Of a stretch of DNA of 64,000 bases, positions 26,634-34,888 are shown one piece after another (within the stretch, counting starts at the first letter, position 1; each line of letters starts with the position of its first letter). Both the position numbers and the translations under genes were made by a program. The DNA is from Undibacterium sp049340185. GTDB lineage: Bacteria; Pseudomonadota; Gammaproteobacteria; Burkholderiales; Burkholderiaceae_D. The notes beneath the pieces are model-generated. The model made no database searches. It worked only from the letters and a program-made list of their open reading frames with translations, and was not told the DNA's origin. The DNA is taken from the NCBI RefSeq assembly GCF_049340185.1, contig NZ_JBMPPC010000004.1, positions 310,001-374,000 on the forward strand. Direction: 5' to 3'.

Positions 26634-26765
26634 ATGAAAATACGTCTGACATGGCCAACCATACTGTGCGCCCTGATATTGGCAGCGGTACTGTTACTCA
26701 CGTTCATGGCGTATCTACAGCCTTCATTTATTCTGGATCTCGCCAACCGTTTCGTACTTTGTTGA
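26634..26765 (+). CDS. small single-span membrane protein coupled to the MFS gene
   Basis: 43 codons beginning one base after the MFS stop (TGATATG). The product starts MKIRLTWP and has one hydrophobic helix (ILCALILAAVLLLTFMAYL, about residues 10-28), then QPSFILDLANRFVLC. Two positive charges before the helix and none strongly after place the N-terminus inside. No family is recognised. The tight spacing is like that between dppB and dppC here and suggests it is expressed with the transporter, perhaps as an accessory subunit. It is too short for usual gene finders. Confidence 0.6.
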   Translation: MKIRLTWPTILCALILAAVLLLTFMAYLQPSFILDLANRFVLC

Positions 26766-26856
26766 CGTAGCCTATGCAAAACGCGTCCCGTCTCTATGGA
26801 TGAAATGTGCTCTCATTATTTGTGAACCAAGATAATCCGTTTGACTAAGGTAGCTC

Positions 26857-28029
26857 ATGACATTTCCCCAAGCTCGCCCCGTCGTTCAGCAGTTAGGTGC
26901 CTCACAAATTCGTGAGGTCGCCAATGCCGGTATCGGTCTCACCGACGTTTTACCGTTCTGGTTCGGCGAGCCGGATCAGGTGACACCACCCTTCATTCGC
27001 GAGGCAGCTAAACAGGCTCTGGATGCAGGCGACACCTTTTATACCCATAACTATGGCATCCCCGCACTACGCACTGCCATTGCAGCTTATTTGTCGGGCC
27101 TGCATCAAACAATCGCACCCGAGCGCGTCGCGGTGACCTCGTCGGGCGTATCCGCCTTGATGCTGGTGGCACAGACCCTGCTAAATCCTGGCGATCGTGT
27201 CGTTGCGGTAACACCACTGTGGCCAAATCTGATCGAGATACCCAAGATACTGGGTGCCGAGGTAGTGAAAGTCGTCTTGGAATTTGGTCATAGCTGGGAA
27301 CTTGATCTGCAAAAATTACTGGACGCCTTAACACCCGGTACCAAAATGCTGATGTTAAATTCGCCGAACAACCCTACCGGCTGGGTTATGCCGCGACATC
27401 AACAGAAAATCGTACTCGACCATTGTCGCCAGCATGGCATCTGGATTTTGTCCGATGACGTATATGAAAGACTGGTGTACGCGGAGCAGCCACATCAAGC
27501 ACACTGCGCCGCGTCTTTCCTGGATATTGCTACGCCGGAGGATCGTCTGGTGTCGACCAATAGTTTTTCTAAAGCTTGGCTGATGACGGGCTGGCGGTTA
27601 GGCTGGATCGTCGCACCGGCCAGCGTGATGGAGGACTTGGGCAAACTGATTGAATTCAATACCTCATGTGCACCTGGCTTCATCCAGAAAGCGGGAATTA
27701 CCGCGTTGGAACAAGGTGAAGATGTACTGCGGCACACGCTAAGCCGTTACCAGGCTGCCAGAGATTTTTTATACCAGAACCTGAACGCCTTGCCGGGTGT
27801 CACGGCGCCTTTGCCTAAGGGAGCGATGTATCTGTTTTTTCGGGTCGACGGAGAGAAAAACACCTTGGACCTGTGCAAGCGCCTGGTCAAAGAAGCAGGA
27901 CTAGGCTTAGCGCCGGGAAGTGCCTTTGGCCCGGAAGGAGAAGGCTATGTGCGCTGGTGCTTTGCCAGCTCTGTCGACAGTCTGGCCTTGGGCGTCGATC
28001 GCCTGAAAAATTATCTGGCAACGCGGTAA
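26857..28029 (+). CDS. pyridoxal-phosphate aminotransferase, class I/II
   Basis: Fold-type I aminotransferase transferring amino groups between an amino acid and a 2-oxo acid in the cytoplasm. 390 residues with FWFGEPDQVTPPFI, the YTHNYGIPALR segment, MLNSPNNPTGWVM (PLP/Asn loop), SDDVYERLVY, and the PLP lysine Lys239 in NSFSKAWLMTGWRLGW. The substrate-carboxylate Arg lies in YVRWCFASS near the end. It fits the aspartate/aromatic aminotransferase-like branch but the substrate is not decided. AAGGTAG precedes the ATG. It is possibly read with the preceding transporter and small protein, with a 91-base gap. Confidence 0.87.
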   Translation: MTFPQARPVVQQLGASQIREVANAGIGLTDVLPFWFGEPDQVTPPFIREAAKQALDAGDTFYTHNYGIPALRTAIAAYLSGLHQTIAPERVAVTSSGVSALMLVAQTLLNPGDRVVAVTPLWPNLIEIPKILGAEVVKVVLEFGHSWELDLQKLLDALTPGTKMLMLNSPNNPTGWVMPRHQQKIVLDHCRQHGIWILSDDVYERLVYAEQPHQAHCAASFLDIATPEDRLVSTNSFSKAWLMTGWRLGWIVAPASVMEDLGKLIEFNTSCAPGFIQKAGITALEQGEDVLRHTLSRYQAARDFLYQNLNALPGVTAPLPKGAMYLFFRVDGEKNTLDLCKRLVKEAGLGLAPGSAFGPEGEGYVRWCFASSVDSLALGVDRLKNYLATR

Positions 28030-28208
28030 TTCTGGTTTTTTCTTAGATTGCAGGGTTGAGTCAATCATCCATGTAGATGAATTCTGTAGAAACAGTCTGA
28101 ACTCAGCGCAGTCCGACATGTCACAGCATCAGTCAGCATTTTCCATTACGCAGCCTGATGCTATGATGGACTTTCTGTTTTCCCCAACACAACTTAGAAA
28201 AGACCTCC

Positions 28209-30383
28209 ATGTCCAAATCCCTGTTCATGTTGCTCTGTTCCAGCCTGGCAATCCATACCAGTCTGGCAGCAGATACTCCGCCAGCCAATCCGGCAAAAAT
28301 CGACGGCGCAATGGTACGCAGCGCCTTCGCTAGCAATCCTTTTTACACAGCCAGCACGCTGGCGTATGAAATGCCGGCATTCGACAAGATTCAGGATGCA
28401 CATTATGCGCCGGCATTTACCGAAGGGATGCGCCAGCATGCCGCGGAGATCAATGCTATCGCTGACAATACTGCCAAGCCGACATTCGAGAACACGATTG
28501 TGGCGATGGAGCGTTCCGGTCAATTGTTGGGCAGAGTATCTACCGTATTTTTTAACATGGCGAGTGCCAACACTAATCCTGCGATTGAAGCGCTCTCCCG
28601 CGATCTGGCACCTAAGCTGGCAGCCCACCGGGACGCGATCAATCTGAATGCCAAATTATTTGCGCGCGTCAACGAGATCTATAGCCAGCGCATGCAACTA
28701 GCACTGGATGCCGAATCACGCCGTTTGCTGGAGCGTTATTACACCGACTTTGTTCGTGCTGGTGCCAAATTATCTGACATAGATAAAATCAAACTGAAGT
28801 CACTAAACGCCGAATTGGCAAGCCTGGGCACGACATTCAGCCAGAACGTATTGAAAGAAACGAATGCGTCTGCCTTGATTGTCGATACCAAGGCAGAGCT
28901 GAAAGGCTTATCCGACAGTGAGATCGCTAGCACGGCAGAAGCCGCCAAAGCCCGCGGCCTGCCTGGCAAATACCTGATCGCACTCATGAACACCACCGGC
29001 CAGCCTTATGAAGCGCGCCTGAGCAACCGTCCACTGCGTCAGCGTCTGCATGAAGCCTCTGTGGAGCGCAGCAATCATGGCGGCGAATTTGATAATCGTG
29101 AAGTCGCCATTAATCTGGCCAAACTGCGCGCCGAACGCGCTGTCCTGCTCGGTTATGCCAATCATGCCGCTTATCAGCTAGAAGATGCAACAGCCAAAAC
29201 AACGGATGCTGTGAATAAGATGTTGCGTGAACTTGCACCGGCAGCAGTCGCTAACGCAAAAAAAGAGGCGGCTGAAATGCAGAAACTGATCGATGCGAAA
29301 AAGGGCGGCTTTAAGCTTGCTGCGTGGGACTGGTCGTTCTATAGCGAACAAGTACGCAAAGCCCAATACAGTTTTGATGATAGCCAGCTACGTCCGTATT
29401 TTGAACTAGACAATGTGCTGCAAAAAGGGGTGTTCTTTGCTGCGACACAGCTATATGGCATCACCTTCAAAGAGCGCAAAGACTTGCCGGTATATAACCC
29501 GACGGTGCGCGTTTTTGAGGTATTTGATGCGGACGGCAAGCCACTGGCTTTATTTCTGGCAGATATGTATGCACGCGACAATAAGCGGGGCGGAGCCTGG
29601 ATGAATGCCTATGTGCAGCAATCCGGATTGTTTGCGCAACGCCCGGTTGTCGCCAACCATCTGAATATTCCGCAACCACCGGCAGGTCAGCCAACCTTGC
29701 TGACTTACGATGAAGTCAGGACCGCCTTCCATGAATTTGGCCATGCGTTACACGGTATGTTCTCGAACGTCCGCTATCCGCGCTTCTCAGGCACCAGCGT
29801 GCCTAGGGATTTTGTTGAATACCCTTCGCAAGTCAATGAAATGTGGGCAGTATGGCCAGAGATTCTGAAGAACTATGCGCATCACTATCAGACTGGACAG
29901 GAAATGCCGCCAGAGCTGTTAGCCAAGCTGTCGGCAACGGCGAAATTTAATCAGGGCTTCGCCACCACGGAATATCTGGCAGCATCCCTGTTAGATCAGC
30001 GCTGGCATCAACTTACACCGGCGCAAATTCCGGCCGATGCGCTGGCATTTGAGGCAAGTGCATTGAAACAGGCAGGTGTCGATTTTGCACCGGTACCACC
30101 ACGTTATCGCAGTACCTATTTTTCACATATTTTTGCCGGTGGCTATTCGGCAGGCTATTACGCGTATCTATGGAGTGAAGTGCTCGATGCCGACACGGTA
30201 GACTGGTTTAAAGAAAACGGAGGGCTAAGTCGCAAAAACGGCGACTGGTTCCGCCAGCAACTGCTGTCGCGCGGTGGCAGCGTGGATGCAATGGAATCGT
30301 TCCGCAACTTCCGTGGCCGTGATGCACAGATCGAACCTTTATTGCTACGCCGCGGTTTAAAAGCAGATACGAATGCAAAATAA
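28209..30383 (+). CDS. periplasmic M3 metallopeptidase, peptidyl-dipeptidase Dcp-like
   Basis: Zinc peptidase removing dipeptides from the C-termini of peptides. The 724-residue product has a signal peptide (LFMLLCSSLAIHTSLA-ADT), so it acts in the periplasm, unlike cytosolic oligopeptidase A. The zinc site is HEFGH (His508 to His512) with the downstream Glu537 in VEYPSQVNE. Other M3 signatures are FHEFGHALHGMF, then HIFAGGYSAGYYAYLWSEVL and GGSVDAMESFRNFRGRDA in the C-terminal substrate-binding part. The gene stands alone and ends in a hairpin (perfect 10-bp inverted repeat GGTAACTGCC at 30388-30409). Fits use of peptides together with the Dpp system. Confidence 0.92.
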   Translation: MSKSLFMLLCSSLAIHTSLAADTPPANPAKIDGAMVRSAFASNPFYTASTLAYEMPAFDKIQDAHYAPAFTEGMRQHAAEINAIADNTAKPTFENTIVAMERSGQLLGRVSTVFFNMASANTNPAIEALSRDLAPKLAAHRDAINLNAKLFARVNEIYSQRMQLALDAESRRLLERYYTDFVRAGAKLSDIDKIKLKSLNAELASLGTTFSQNVLKETNASALIVDTKAELKGLSDSEIASTAEAAKARGLPGKYLIALMNTTGQPYEARLSNRPLRQRLHEASVERSNHGGEFDNREVAINLAKLRAERAVLLGYANHAAYQLEDATAKTTDAVNKMLRELAPAAVANAKKEAAEMQKLIDAKKGGFKLAAWDWSFYSEQVRKAQYSFDDSQLRPYFELDNVLQKGVFFAATQLYGITFKERKDLPVYNPTVRVFEVFDADGKPLALFLADMYARDNKRGGAWMNAYVQQSGLFAQRPVVANHLNIPQPPAGQPTLLTYDEVRTAFHEFGHALHGMFSNVRYPRFSGTSVPRDFVEYPSQVNEMWAVWPEILKNYAHHYQTGQEMPPELLAKLSATAKFNQGFATTEYLAASLLDQRWHQLTPAQIPADALAFEASALKQAGVDFAPVPPRYRSTYFSHIFAGGYSAGYYAYLWSEVLDADTVDWFKENGGLSRKNGDWFRQQLLSRGGSVDAMESFRNFRGRDAQIEPLLLRRGLKADTNAK

Positions 30384-30465
30384 ATCAGGTAACTGCCAGG
30401 GCAGTTACCCTCTATTGAGCTGACTCACGAATATCAACAAAGACATGCCGGTAGATCGTGTGTAT

Positions 30466-30495
30466 AAAAAAAGGAGCCGGTGGCTCCTTTTTTAA
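30466..30495. terminator. bidirectional terminator between dcp-like and TonB-C genes
   Basis: AAAAAAGGAGCC pairs with GGCTCCTTTTTT around a 3-base loop, between convergent genes, with A and T runs on both sides. Confidence 0.85.
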
Positions 30496-30517
30496 CATCA
30501 AAATATACTCAGAATAC

Positions 30518-30865
30518 TTACTCAAGTTTCCAGACAAAATCCACTTTAGTCCAGAGCTGTTCCGCCTTACCGTCCTTGGTTCCTGGCTTGAATTTGCACA
30601 AGCTTAATGCGGTCAGCGCAGCTTTATCAAGACTCTTGGAACCACTCGATTTTTCAACTTTAGACTCGGACACTTTGCCGTCGGTAGCAACCAGGAAACC
30701 CAGAGACACCGTACCGGTTTCTTCATTCATCAACGCCGCCTTCGGATACTTAGGAGGGTCGCAGGACTTATTATCAATCACAGGTGCAACCTCTGCTGCC
30801 AACGCAGAACTGGCAGCCGCCGCGAGCAAAAATGCACTGGCGATGGAAGATAAACATGCTTTCAT
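30518..30865 (-). CDS. small periplasmic TonB C-terminal-domain protein
   Basis: 115 residues: signal peptide (SIASAFLLAAAASSALA-AEV), then a TonB-C-like module CDPPKYPKAALMNEETGTVSL, DGKVSESKVEKSSGSKSLDKAA and CKFKPGTKDG. The two cysteines match those of the paralogue at 22453-22803, and the identical SKSLDKAALTAL-type motif shows a common ancestor. No TM anchor is present. It lies between a peptidase and a chemoreceptor and has its own ribosome site (AGAAGAG). Role unknown; it may interact with TonB-dependent receptors or other outer-membrane partners. Confidence 0.78.
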   Translation of the reverse strand: MKACLSSIASAFLLAAAASSALAAEVAPVIDNKSCDPPKYPKAALMNEETGTVSLGFLVATDGKVSESKVEKSSGSKSLDKAALTALSLCKFKPGTKDGKAEQLWTKVDFVWKLE

Positions 30866-30920
30866 AAGTTAACTCTTCTTTTTCAAATTGAGATCAAAAT
30901 TGTGCCACAAACTACGCTAA

Positions 30921-30956
30921 ACACAAACTGGCAAGCAAAGCATTGCCAGTTTGTGT
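30921..30956 (-). terminator. hairpin directly after the chemoreceptor stop, probable terminator
   Basis: A 14-bp perfect stem, ACACAAACTGGCAA (30921-30934) with TTGCCAGTTTGTGT (30943-30956), with an 8-base loop. The minus-strand tail has only a short T stretch, so it may act by stem strength or also protect the mRNA end. Confidence 0.6.
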
Positions 30957-30957
30957 T

Positions 30958-32748
30958 TTAGAACTCTTCCCACTCGTCAGCACTTGGGGCGCTGTGACGG
31001 CTACCGGCACTAGCAGCACTGGATGCGCTTGCTTTGGGTGATGCTGACGGAGCTTTTTTGACGCTTGCTCTGGCAGCAGGTAAAGATTTAATAGTCGATG
31101 CTTTTGGCTTAGGCTTAACAGATGCGGCAGCTTCAACACGACGCACTGGTGCAGGTGCTTTCTCCATCGCATGCTCAGCGGCATTGAGTTTAAAAATACT
31201 GACTACTTTTGCCAGTTCTGCCGCCTGATCCTGCAAGCTTTGTGCTGCTGCTGCGGCTTCCTCTACCAAAGCGGCATTTTGCTGCGTCATACCATCCATT
31301 TCAATAATGGCATGGTTGACGTGTTCAATACCGACGCTCTGTTCCTGGCTGGCGGCACTGATTTCGGCAATGATGTCTGTGACATGCTTCACGCTAGAGA
31401 CCACCTGATCAATTGTCACGCCTGCCTGACCTACCAGTTTGGTACCGATGTCGACTTTTTCTACCGAGGTGCCGATCAGGGTTTTAATTTCTTTTGCAGC
31501 TGCAGCACTACGCTGCGCCAGATTACGGACTTCTGCAGCCACCACCGCAAAACCACGACCCTGCTCACCGGCACGCGCTGCTTCAACTGCCGCATTTAAT
31601 GCAAGAATATTTGTCTGGAATGCGATACCGTCAATCACACTAATGATATCGACGATCTTTTTGGAGGATTCGTTAATTGCACTCATGGTATCGACGACCT
31701 GCGCAACCACAACACCACCCTGACGAGCAACTTCGGACGCAGAAGCGGCTAACTGATTCGCTTCGCGCGCATTGTCTGCGTTCTGCTTCACAGTGGTCGT
31801 CAGTTCTTTCATTGATGACGTTGTTTTTTCCAGTGAACTGGCTTGCTGTTCCGTACGGGAAGACAGATCCAGATTACCGCTGGCAATTTCGCTGGATGCT
31901 GTCGCGATCGTATCGGTACCCTGACGGACCTGACCAACGATATTGACCAGGCTGTCGCGCATAGTTTTCATCTGCGCGATCAGACTACTGTCATCACCTG
32001 AATTGCTATCAATTGACACTGCCAGATCACCTGCCGCAATACGATTTGCAATGTGTGCAGCGTAGTCAGGTTCCCCACCGAGCTGTTTCAGCAAACTGCG
32101 GGTAATCACAACACCAGCAAAAATACCGGCCAGCAAAGCTAAGCCGCCGAGGACCAGCATCAGATTACGCGCTGTACCAAAGGCTGATCTCGCGTCCTCT
32201 GAACTTTGCTCATTAACTTTATCTTTCAAGGTCACCATTTCATCCAGCGCATCTAACCATTTCTTTTGCACGGGACGGATTTTTTTGATCAGGGTGATCG
32301 TTGCGACCTCAGGATTATTCGCCAGACCTAATTCCTGTGCTTTGGCAGGCAACGGTGCTGAGGCATTTTCTTGTTCTTTCAGCTTTGCGAGTAAGGCTTT
32401 TTCTTCCGCAGAAGTCGCCGTCTCTGACGCAAACATCGATGCTAATTTCGCCTCGGCTTCTGTGTATTTTTTTGACTGTTCTTTGATCTTGGCCAGCTCT
32501 GGCTCCATATCGCCTGCGTCATTTAGCAACGTCAGATTACGCAGCGATACCATACGGTCATAGACAATCGCACGCATCTCAATCACCAGACGCGTTTCAA
32601 CGTTATTGACGTTGACGATGCGCTCCAGCCGGTCTTCGATTTGTGACATGCCTCTGATGCCAAGTGCAGTCACGACGATCAGCAGGGTTAACACTAAAGC
32701 GAAACCCAATCCCAAACGCTTGCCTACCTTCATTTTTGCAAAGTTCAT
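30958..32748 (-). CDS. methyl-accepting chemotaxis protein with WEEF tail
   Basis: 596-residue chemoreceptor. TM1 (LGLGFALVLTLLIVVTALGI) is followed by a periplasmic helical sensor of about 160 residues, TM2 (LMLVLGGLALLAGIFAGVVI), a HAMP starting QLGGEPDYAAHIANRIAAGDL and a signalling domain with the invariant tip AFQTNILALNAAVEAARAGE. A long Lys/Ala/Ser-rich linker (about 525-590) ends in DEWEEF, a tether for CheR/CheB. The N-terminal sensor begins MNFAKMKVGKRLGLGF, the Tar/Tsr-like start common in betaproteobacteria. No ligand evidence. A strong hairpin follows the stop. Confidence 0.93.
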   Translation of the reverse strand: MNFAKMKVGKRLGLGFALVLTLLIVVTALGIRGMSQIEDRLERIVNVNNVETRLVIEMRAIVYDRMVSLRNLTLLNDAGDMEPELAKIKEQSKKYTEAEAKLASMFASETATSAEEKALLAKLKEQENASAPLPAKAQELGLANNPEVATITLIKKIRPVQKKWLDALDEMVTLKDKVNEQSSEDARSAFGTARNLMLVLGGLALLAGIFAGVVITRSLLKQLGGEPDYAAHIANRIAAGDLAVSIDSNSGDDSSLIAQMKTMRDSLVNIVGQVRQGTDTIATASSEIASGNLDLSSRTEQQASSLEKTTSSMKELTTTVKQNADNAREANQLAASASEVARQGGVVVAQVVDTMSAINESSKKIVDIISVIDGIAFQTNILALNAAVEAARAGEQGRGFAVVAAEVRNLAQRSAAAAKEIKTLIGTSVEKVDIGTKLVGQAGVTIDQVVSSVKHVTDIIAEISAASQEQSVGIEHVNHAIIEMDGMTQQNAALVEEAAAAAQSLQDQAAELAKVVSIFKLNAAEHAMEKAPAPVRRVEAAASVKPKPKASTIKSLPAARASVKKAPSASPKASASSAASAGSRHSAPSADEWEEF

Positions 32749-33361
32749 AATTCAGTCTTAGTGAAGTAAGGAATAAAATCCACATCAGGTATTCAATATC
32801 GATTTCGCTTACCCGTTTATTGACTTAACGGGTACGACGTTTTTTCATTGAATCATTGAGTGGCGATACAGTGCGACCAGTGATGCTTTTGCGACTTTTT
32901 GAAACAAACAAATGATTGTTCTCTAGTGTAAGCATAAAACGCTCCACATGGGTAAATCGCGCATCCGAAGTAAAGAAATATACGCTATTTTTCCGTATGG
33001 CAAGTTATTTTCTGTAGTTCAAATACAGGAGAAAATCATTTTATTCATTAGTGAAATCAAAAAATATTTACTTTTAGTTACGGACAAAAAGACGGCTTTG
33101 AGATGCGTCGTTTGGCAGAAAGATTTGCTATAAAACCAAGCAATAGAACTATCGTGTTCGATAAAGCGATGTTGCAAAATTTTGTTTGCTTTCAATGGCC
33201 TAATGCAGATCAATTGATACCGTGCATCATCGTTCTGATATGGCAAGGTAATGCATGAGTGATAATCTCTTACATGTCAAAATGGCGCTGAGATTTTTTG
33301 GCAATTCTGTGCCAATTTTCGCAGCGAAGCAACACTCTAAAAAAATACTGCTGGAGTAAGC
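32749..33361. other. 613-base gap between chemoreceptor and xdhA, divergent promoters
   Basis: No gene is supported: the short open frames here lack ribosome sites and overlap each other. A hairpin CCCGTT/AACGGG lies at about 32812-32834 in the chemoreceptor leader. Near xdhA, TTGGCA/TGCCAA form a small inverted repeat (about 33299-33315) that could be a regulator site. GGAG precedes the xdhA ATG. Confidence 0.4.
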
Positions 33362-34888
33362 ATGCCGGACCCAATTCAATTCTATTTTCGCGGCAAAAAA
33401 CATCTGGTTAGTGATACAGCACCCACACAAACTTTGTTGCAATATTTACGAGAAGATCTTCATTGCACAGGCACCAAAGAAGGTTGTGCGGAGGGCGATT
33501 GCGGTGCTTGTACGGTCGTTATCGGTGAATTAAAACAAGACCGATTACAGATGAAATCGGTGAACGCATGTCTGCAGTTCTTACCGACGCTGGATGGCAA
33601 AGCTATTTTTACCGTTGAAGATTTAAGTAGCACCGGATCGCTGCATCCGGTTCAGCAAGCGATGGTAGATTGCCACGGATCGCAATGTGGTTTTTGTACG
33701 CCCGGCTTTGTGATGTCTCTGTGGGATTTGTATTTAAGAGAAGTGGGCACCGGAACGACAGATACCACAACAAATAGTGATATCAGGACAATGCCGCTGG
33801 ATCGTAAAAAAATCGATATCGCCTTAAGCGGAAATTTATGTCGCTGCACAGGCTACCGCCCTATCATCGATGCCGCTCGTCAAATGGCTAAGCTGCCAAA
33901 ACAAGACTTTGACCGTGATGCCTTGAGCCAGACCCTACGCGGACTGCAAAGAGAACAGGCTTTGTCATACCAACACCGAGATCAGCGCTTTGATGCACCG
34001 CAGACGCTGACAAGCCTGCTCGCCTTACGTGCAACCAGACCTGATGCTGTGCTGCTGGCGGGCGCGACCGATGTGGGCTTGTGGGTGACCAAGCAATTAC
34101 GCGATCTGAATGACATTATTTATCTGGGCGAAGTCGCGGAACTGCAGCTGGTATCTGTTGAAGACAATGTATTGAGTATCGGTGCCACGGTCCCGCTTGA
34201 CGAGGCCTATCAGGCAGCAACAAATTACTATCCTGAGCTAAACGATCTGTGGCAACGCTTTGCCTCCTTGCCTATCCGTCATATCGGAACATTAGGCGGG
34301 AATGTTGCCAACGGATCGCCGATCGGTGACTCCATGCCCTGGCTCATTGTTCTTGGTGCCCGGATCGTCTTAAGCAATTTATCCGGACAGCGCCGCCTGC
34401 CTTTAGAAGACTTTTATCTTGGCTACCAAAAGAAAGATTTACGTGCGGATGAGATTGTGACGACGGTCGAATTGCCTTTACCATCAGCTCAGCAAATTTT
34501 CCGCACATATAAACTCGCCAAGCGTTTTGACCAGGATATTTCCGCAGTGTGCGCCGCATTCTCCGCCCAATTGCAAGATGGACGCTTAAGCAATGTACGC
34601 ATCGCGTTTGGCGGCATGGCGGCAACACCGAAACGAGCCCTTGCGGCAGAAGCCTGTCTGGAGAATCACCTCTGGGATGAAGCAAATCTGCTCAAGGCAA
34701 TGACCGCACTGGCACAAGATTACGCACCGCTGTCCGATATGCGCGCCTCTAGCGAATACCGGATGACGACAGCACAAAATCTCTTACACAGATTTTGGCT
34801 AGAAACTCGTCCTCACGCACCACTGCCAAAAACCGCCCTCGATGTATTTGCCGCACCGGATCTCGCCCGTGAAGGAGTCGATCGATGA
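33362..34888 (+). CDS. xdhA: xanthine dehydrogenase, small subunit (2Fe-2S and FAD domains)
   Basis: Oxidises hypoxanthine and xanthine to urate with XdhB, passing electrons to NAD+. The plant-type ferredoxin domain has Cys42, 47, 50 and 70; the second 2Fe-2S domain has Cys109/112 (SQCGFCTPGF) and Cys160/162 (CRCTGYRP). The FAD domain begins near residue 205 with AVLLAGATDVGLWV and contains LGGNVANGSPIGDSMP. The 508 residues include a short Thr-rich insertion (about 130-142) between the iron-sulfur motifs. GGAG precedes the ATG, and the stop overlaps the xdhB start (ATGA). Confidence 0.95.
   Translation: MPDPIQFYFRGKKHLVSDTAPTQTLLQYLREDLHCTGTKEGCAEGDCGACTVVIGELKQDRLQMKSVNACLQFLPTLDGKAIFTVEDLSSTGSLHPVQQAMVDCHGSQCGFCTPGFVMSLWDLYLREVGTGTTDTTTNSDIRTMPLDRKKIDIALSGNLCRCTGYRPIIDAARQMAKLPKQDFDRDALSQTLRGLQREQALSYQHRDQRFDAPQTLTSLLALRATRPDAVLLAGATDVGLWVTKQLRDLNDIIYLGEVAELQLVSVEDNVLSIGATVPLDEAYQAATNYYPELNDLWQRFASLPIRHIGTLGGNVANGSPIGDSMPWLIVLGARIVLSNLSGQRRLPLEDFYLGYQKKDLRADEIVTTVELPLPSAQQIFRTYKLAKRFDQDISAVCAAFSAQLQDGRLSNVRIAFGGMAATPKRALAAEACLENHLWDEANLLKAMTALAQDYAPLSDMRASSEYRMTTAQNLLHRFWLETRPHAPLPKTALDVFAAPDLAREGVDR

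Noticed and set aside
32948..33246. Overlapping short frames before xdhA
   Set aside because: AT-rich, no ribosome sites, on opposite strands to each other.
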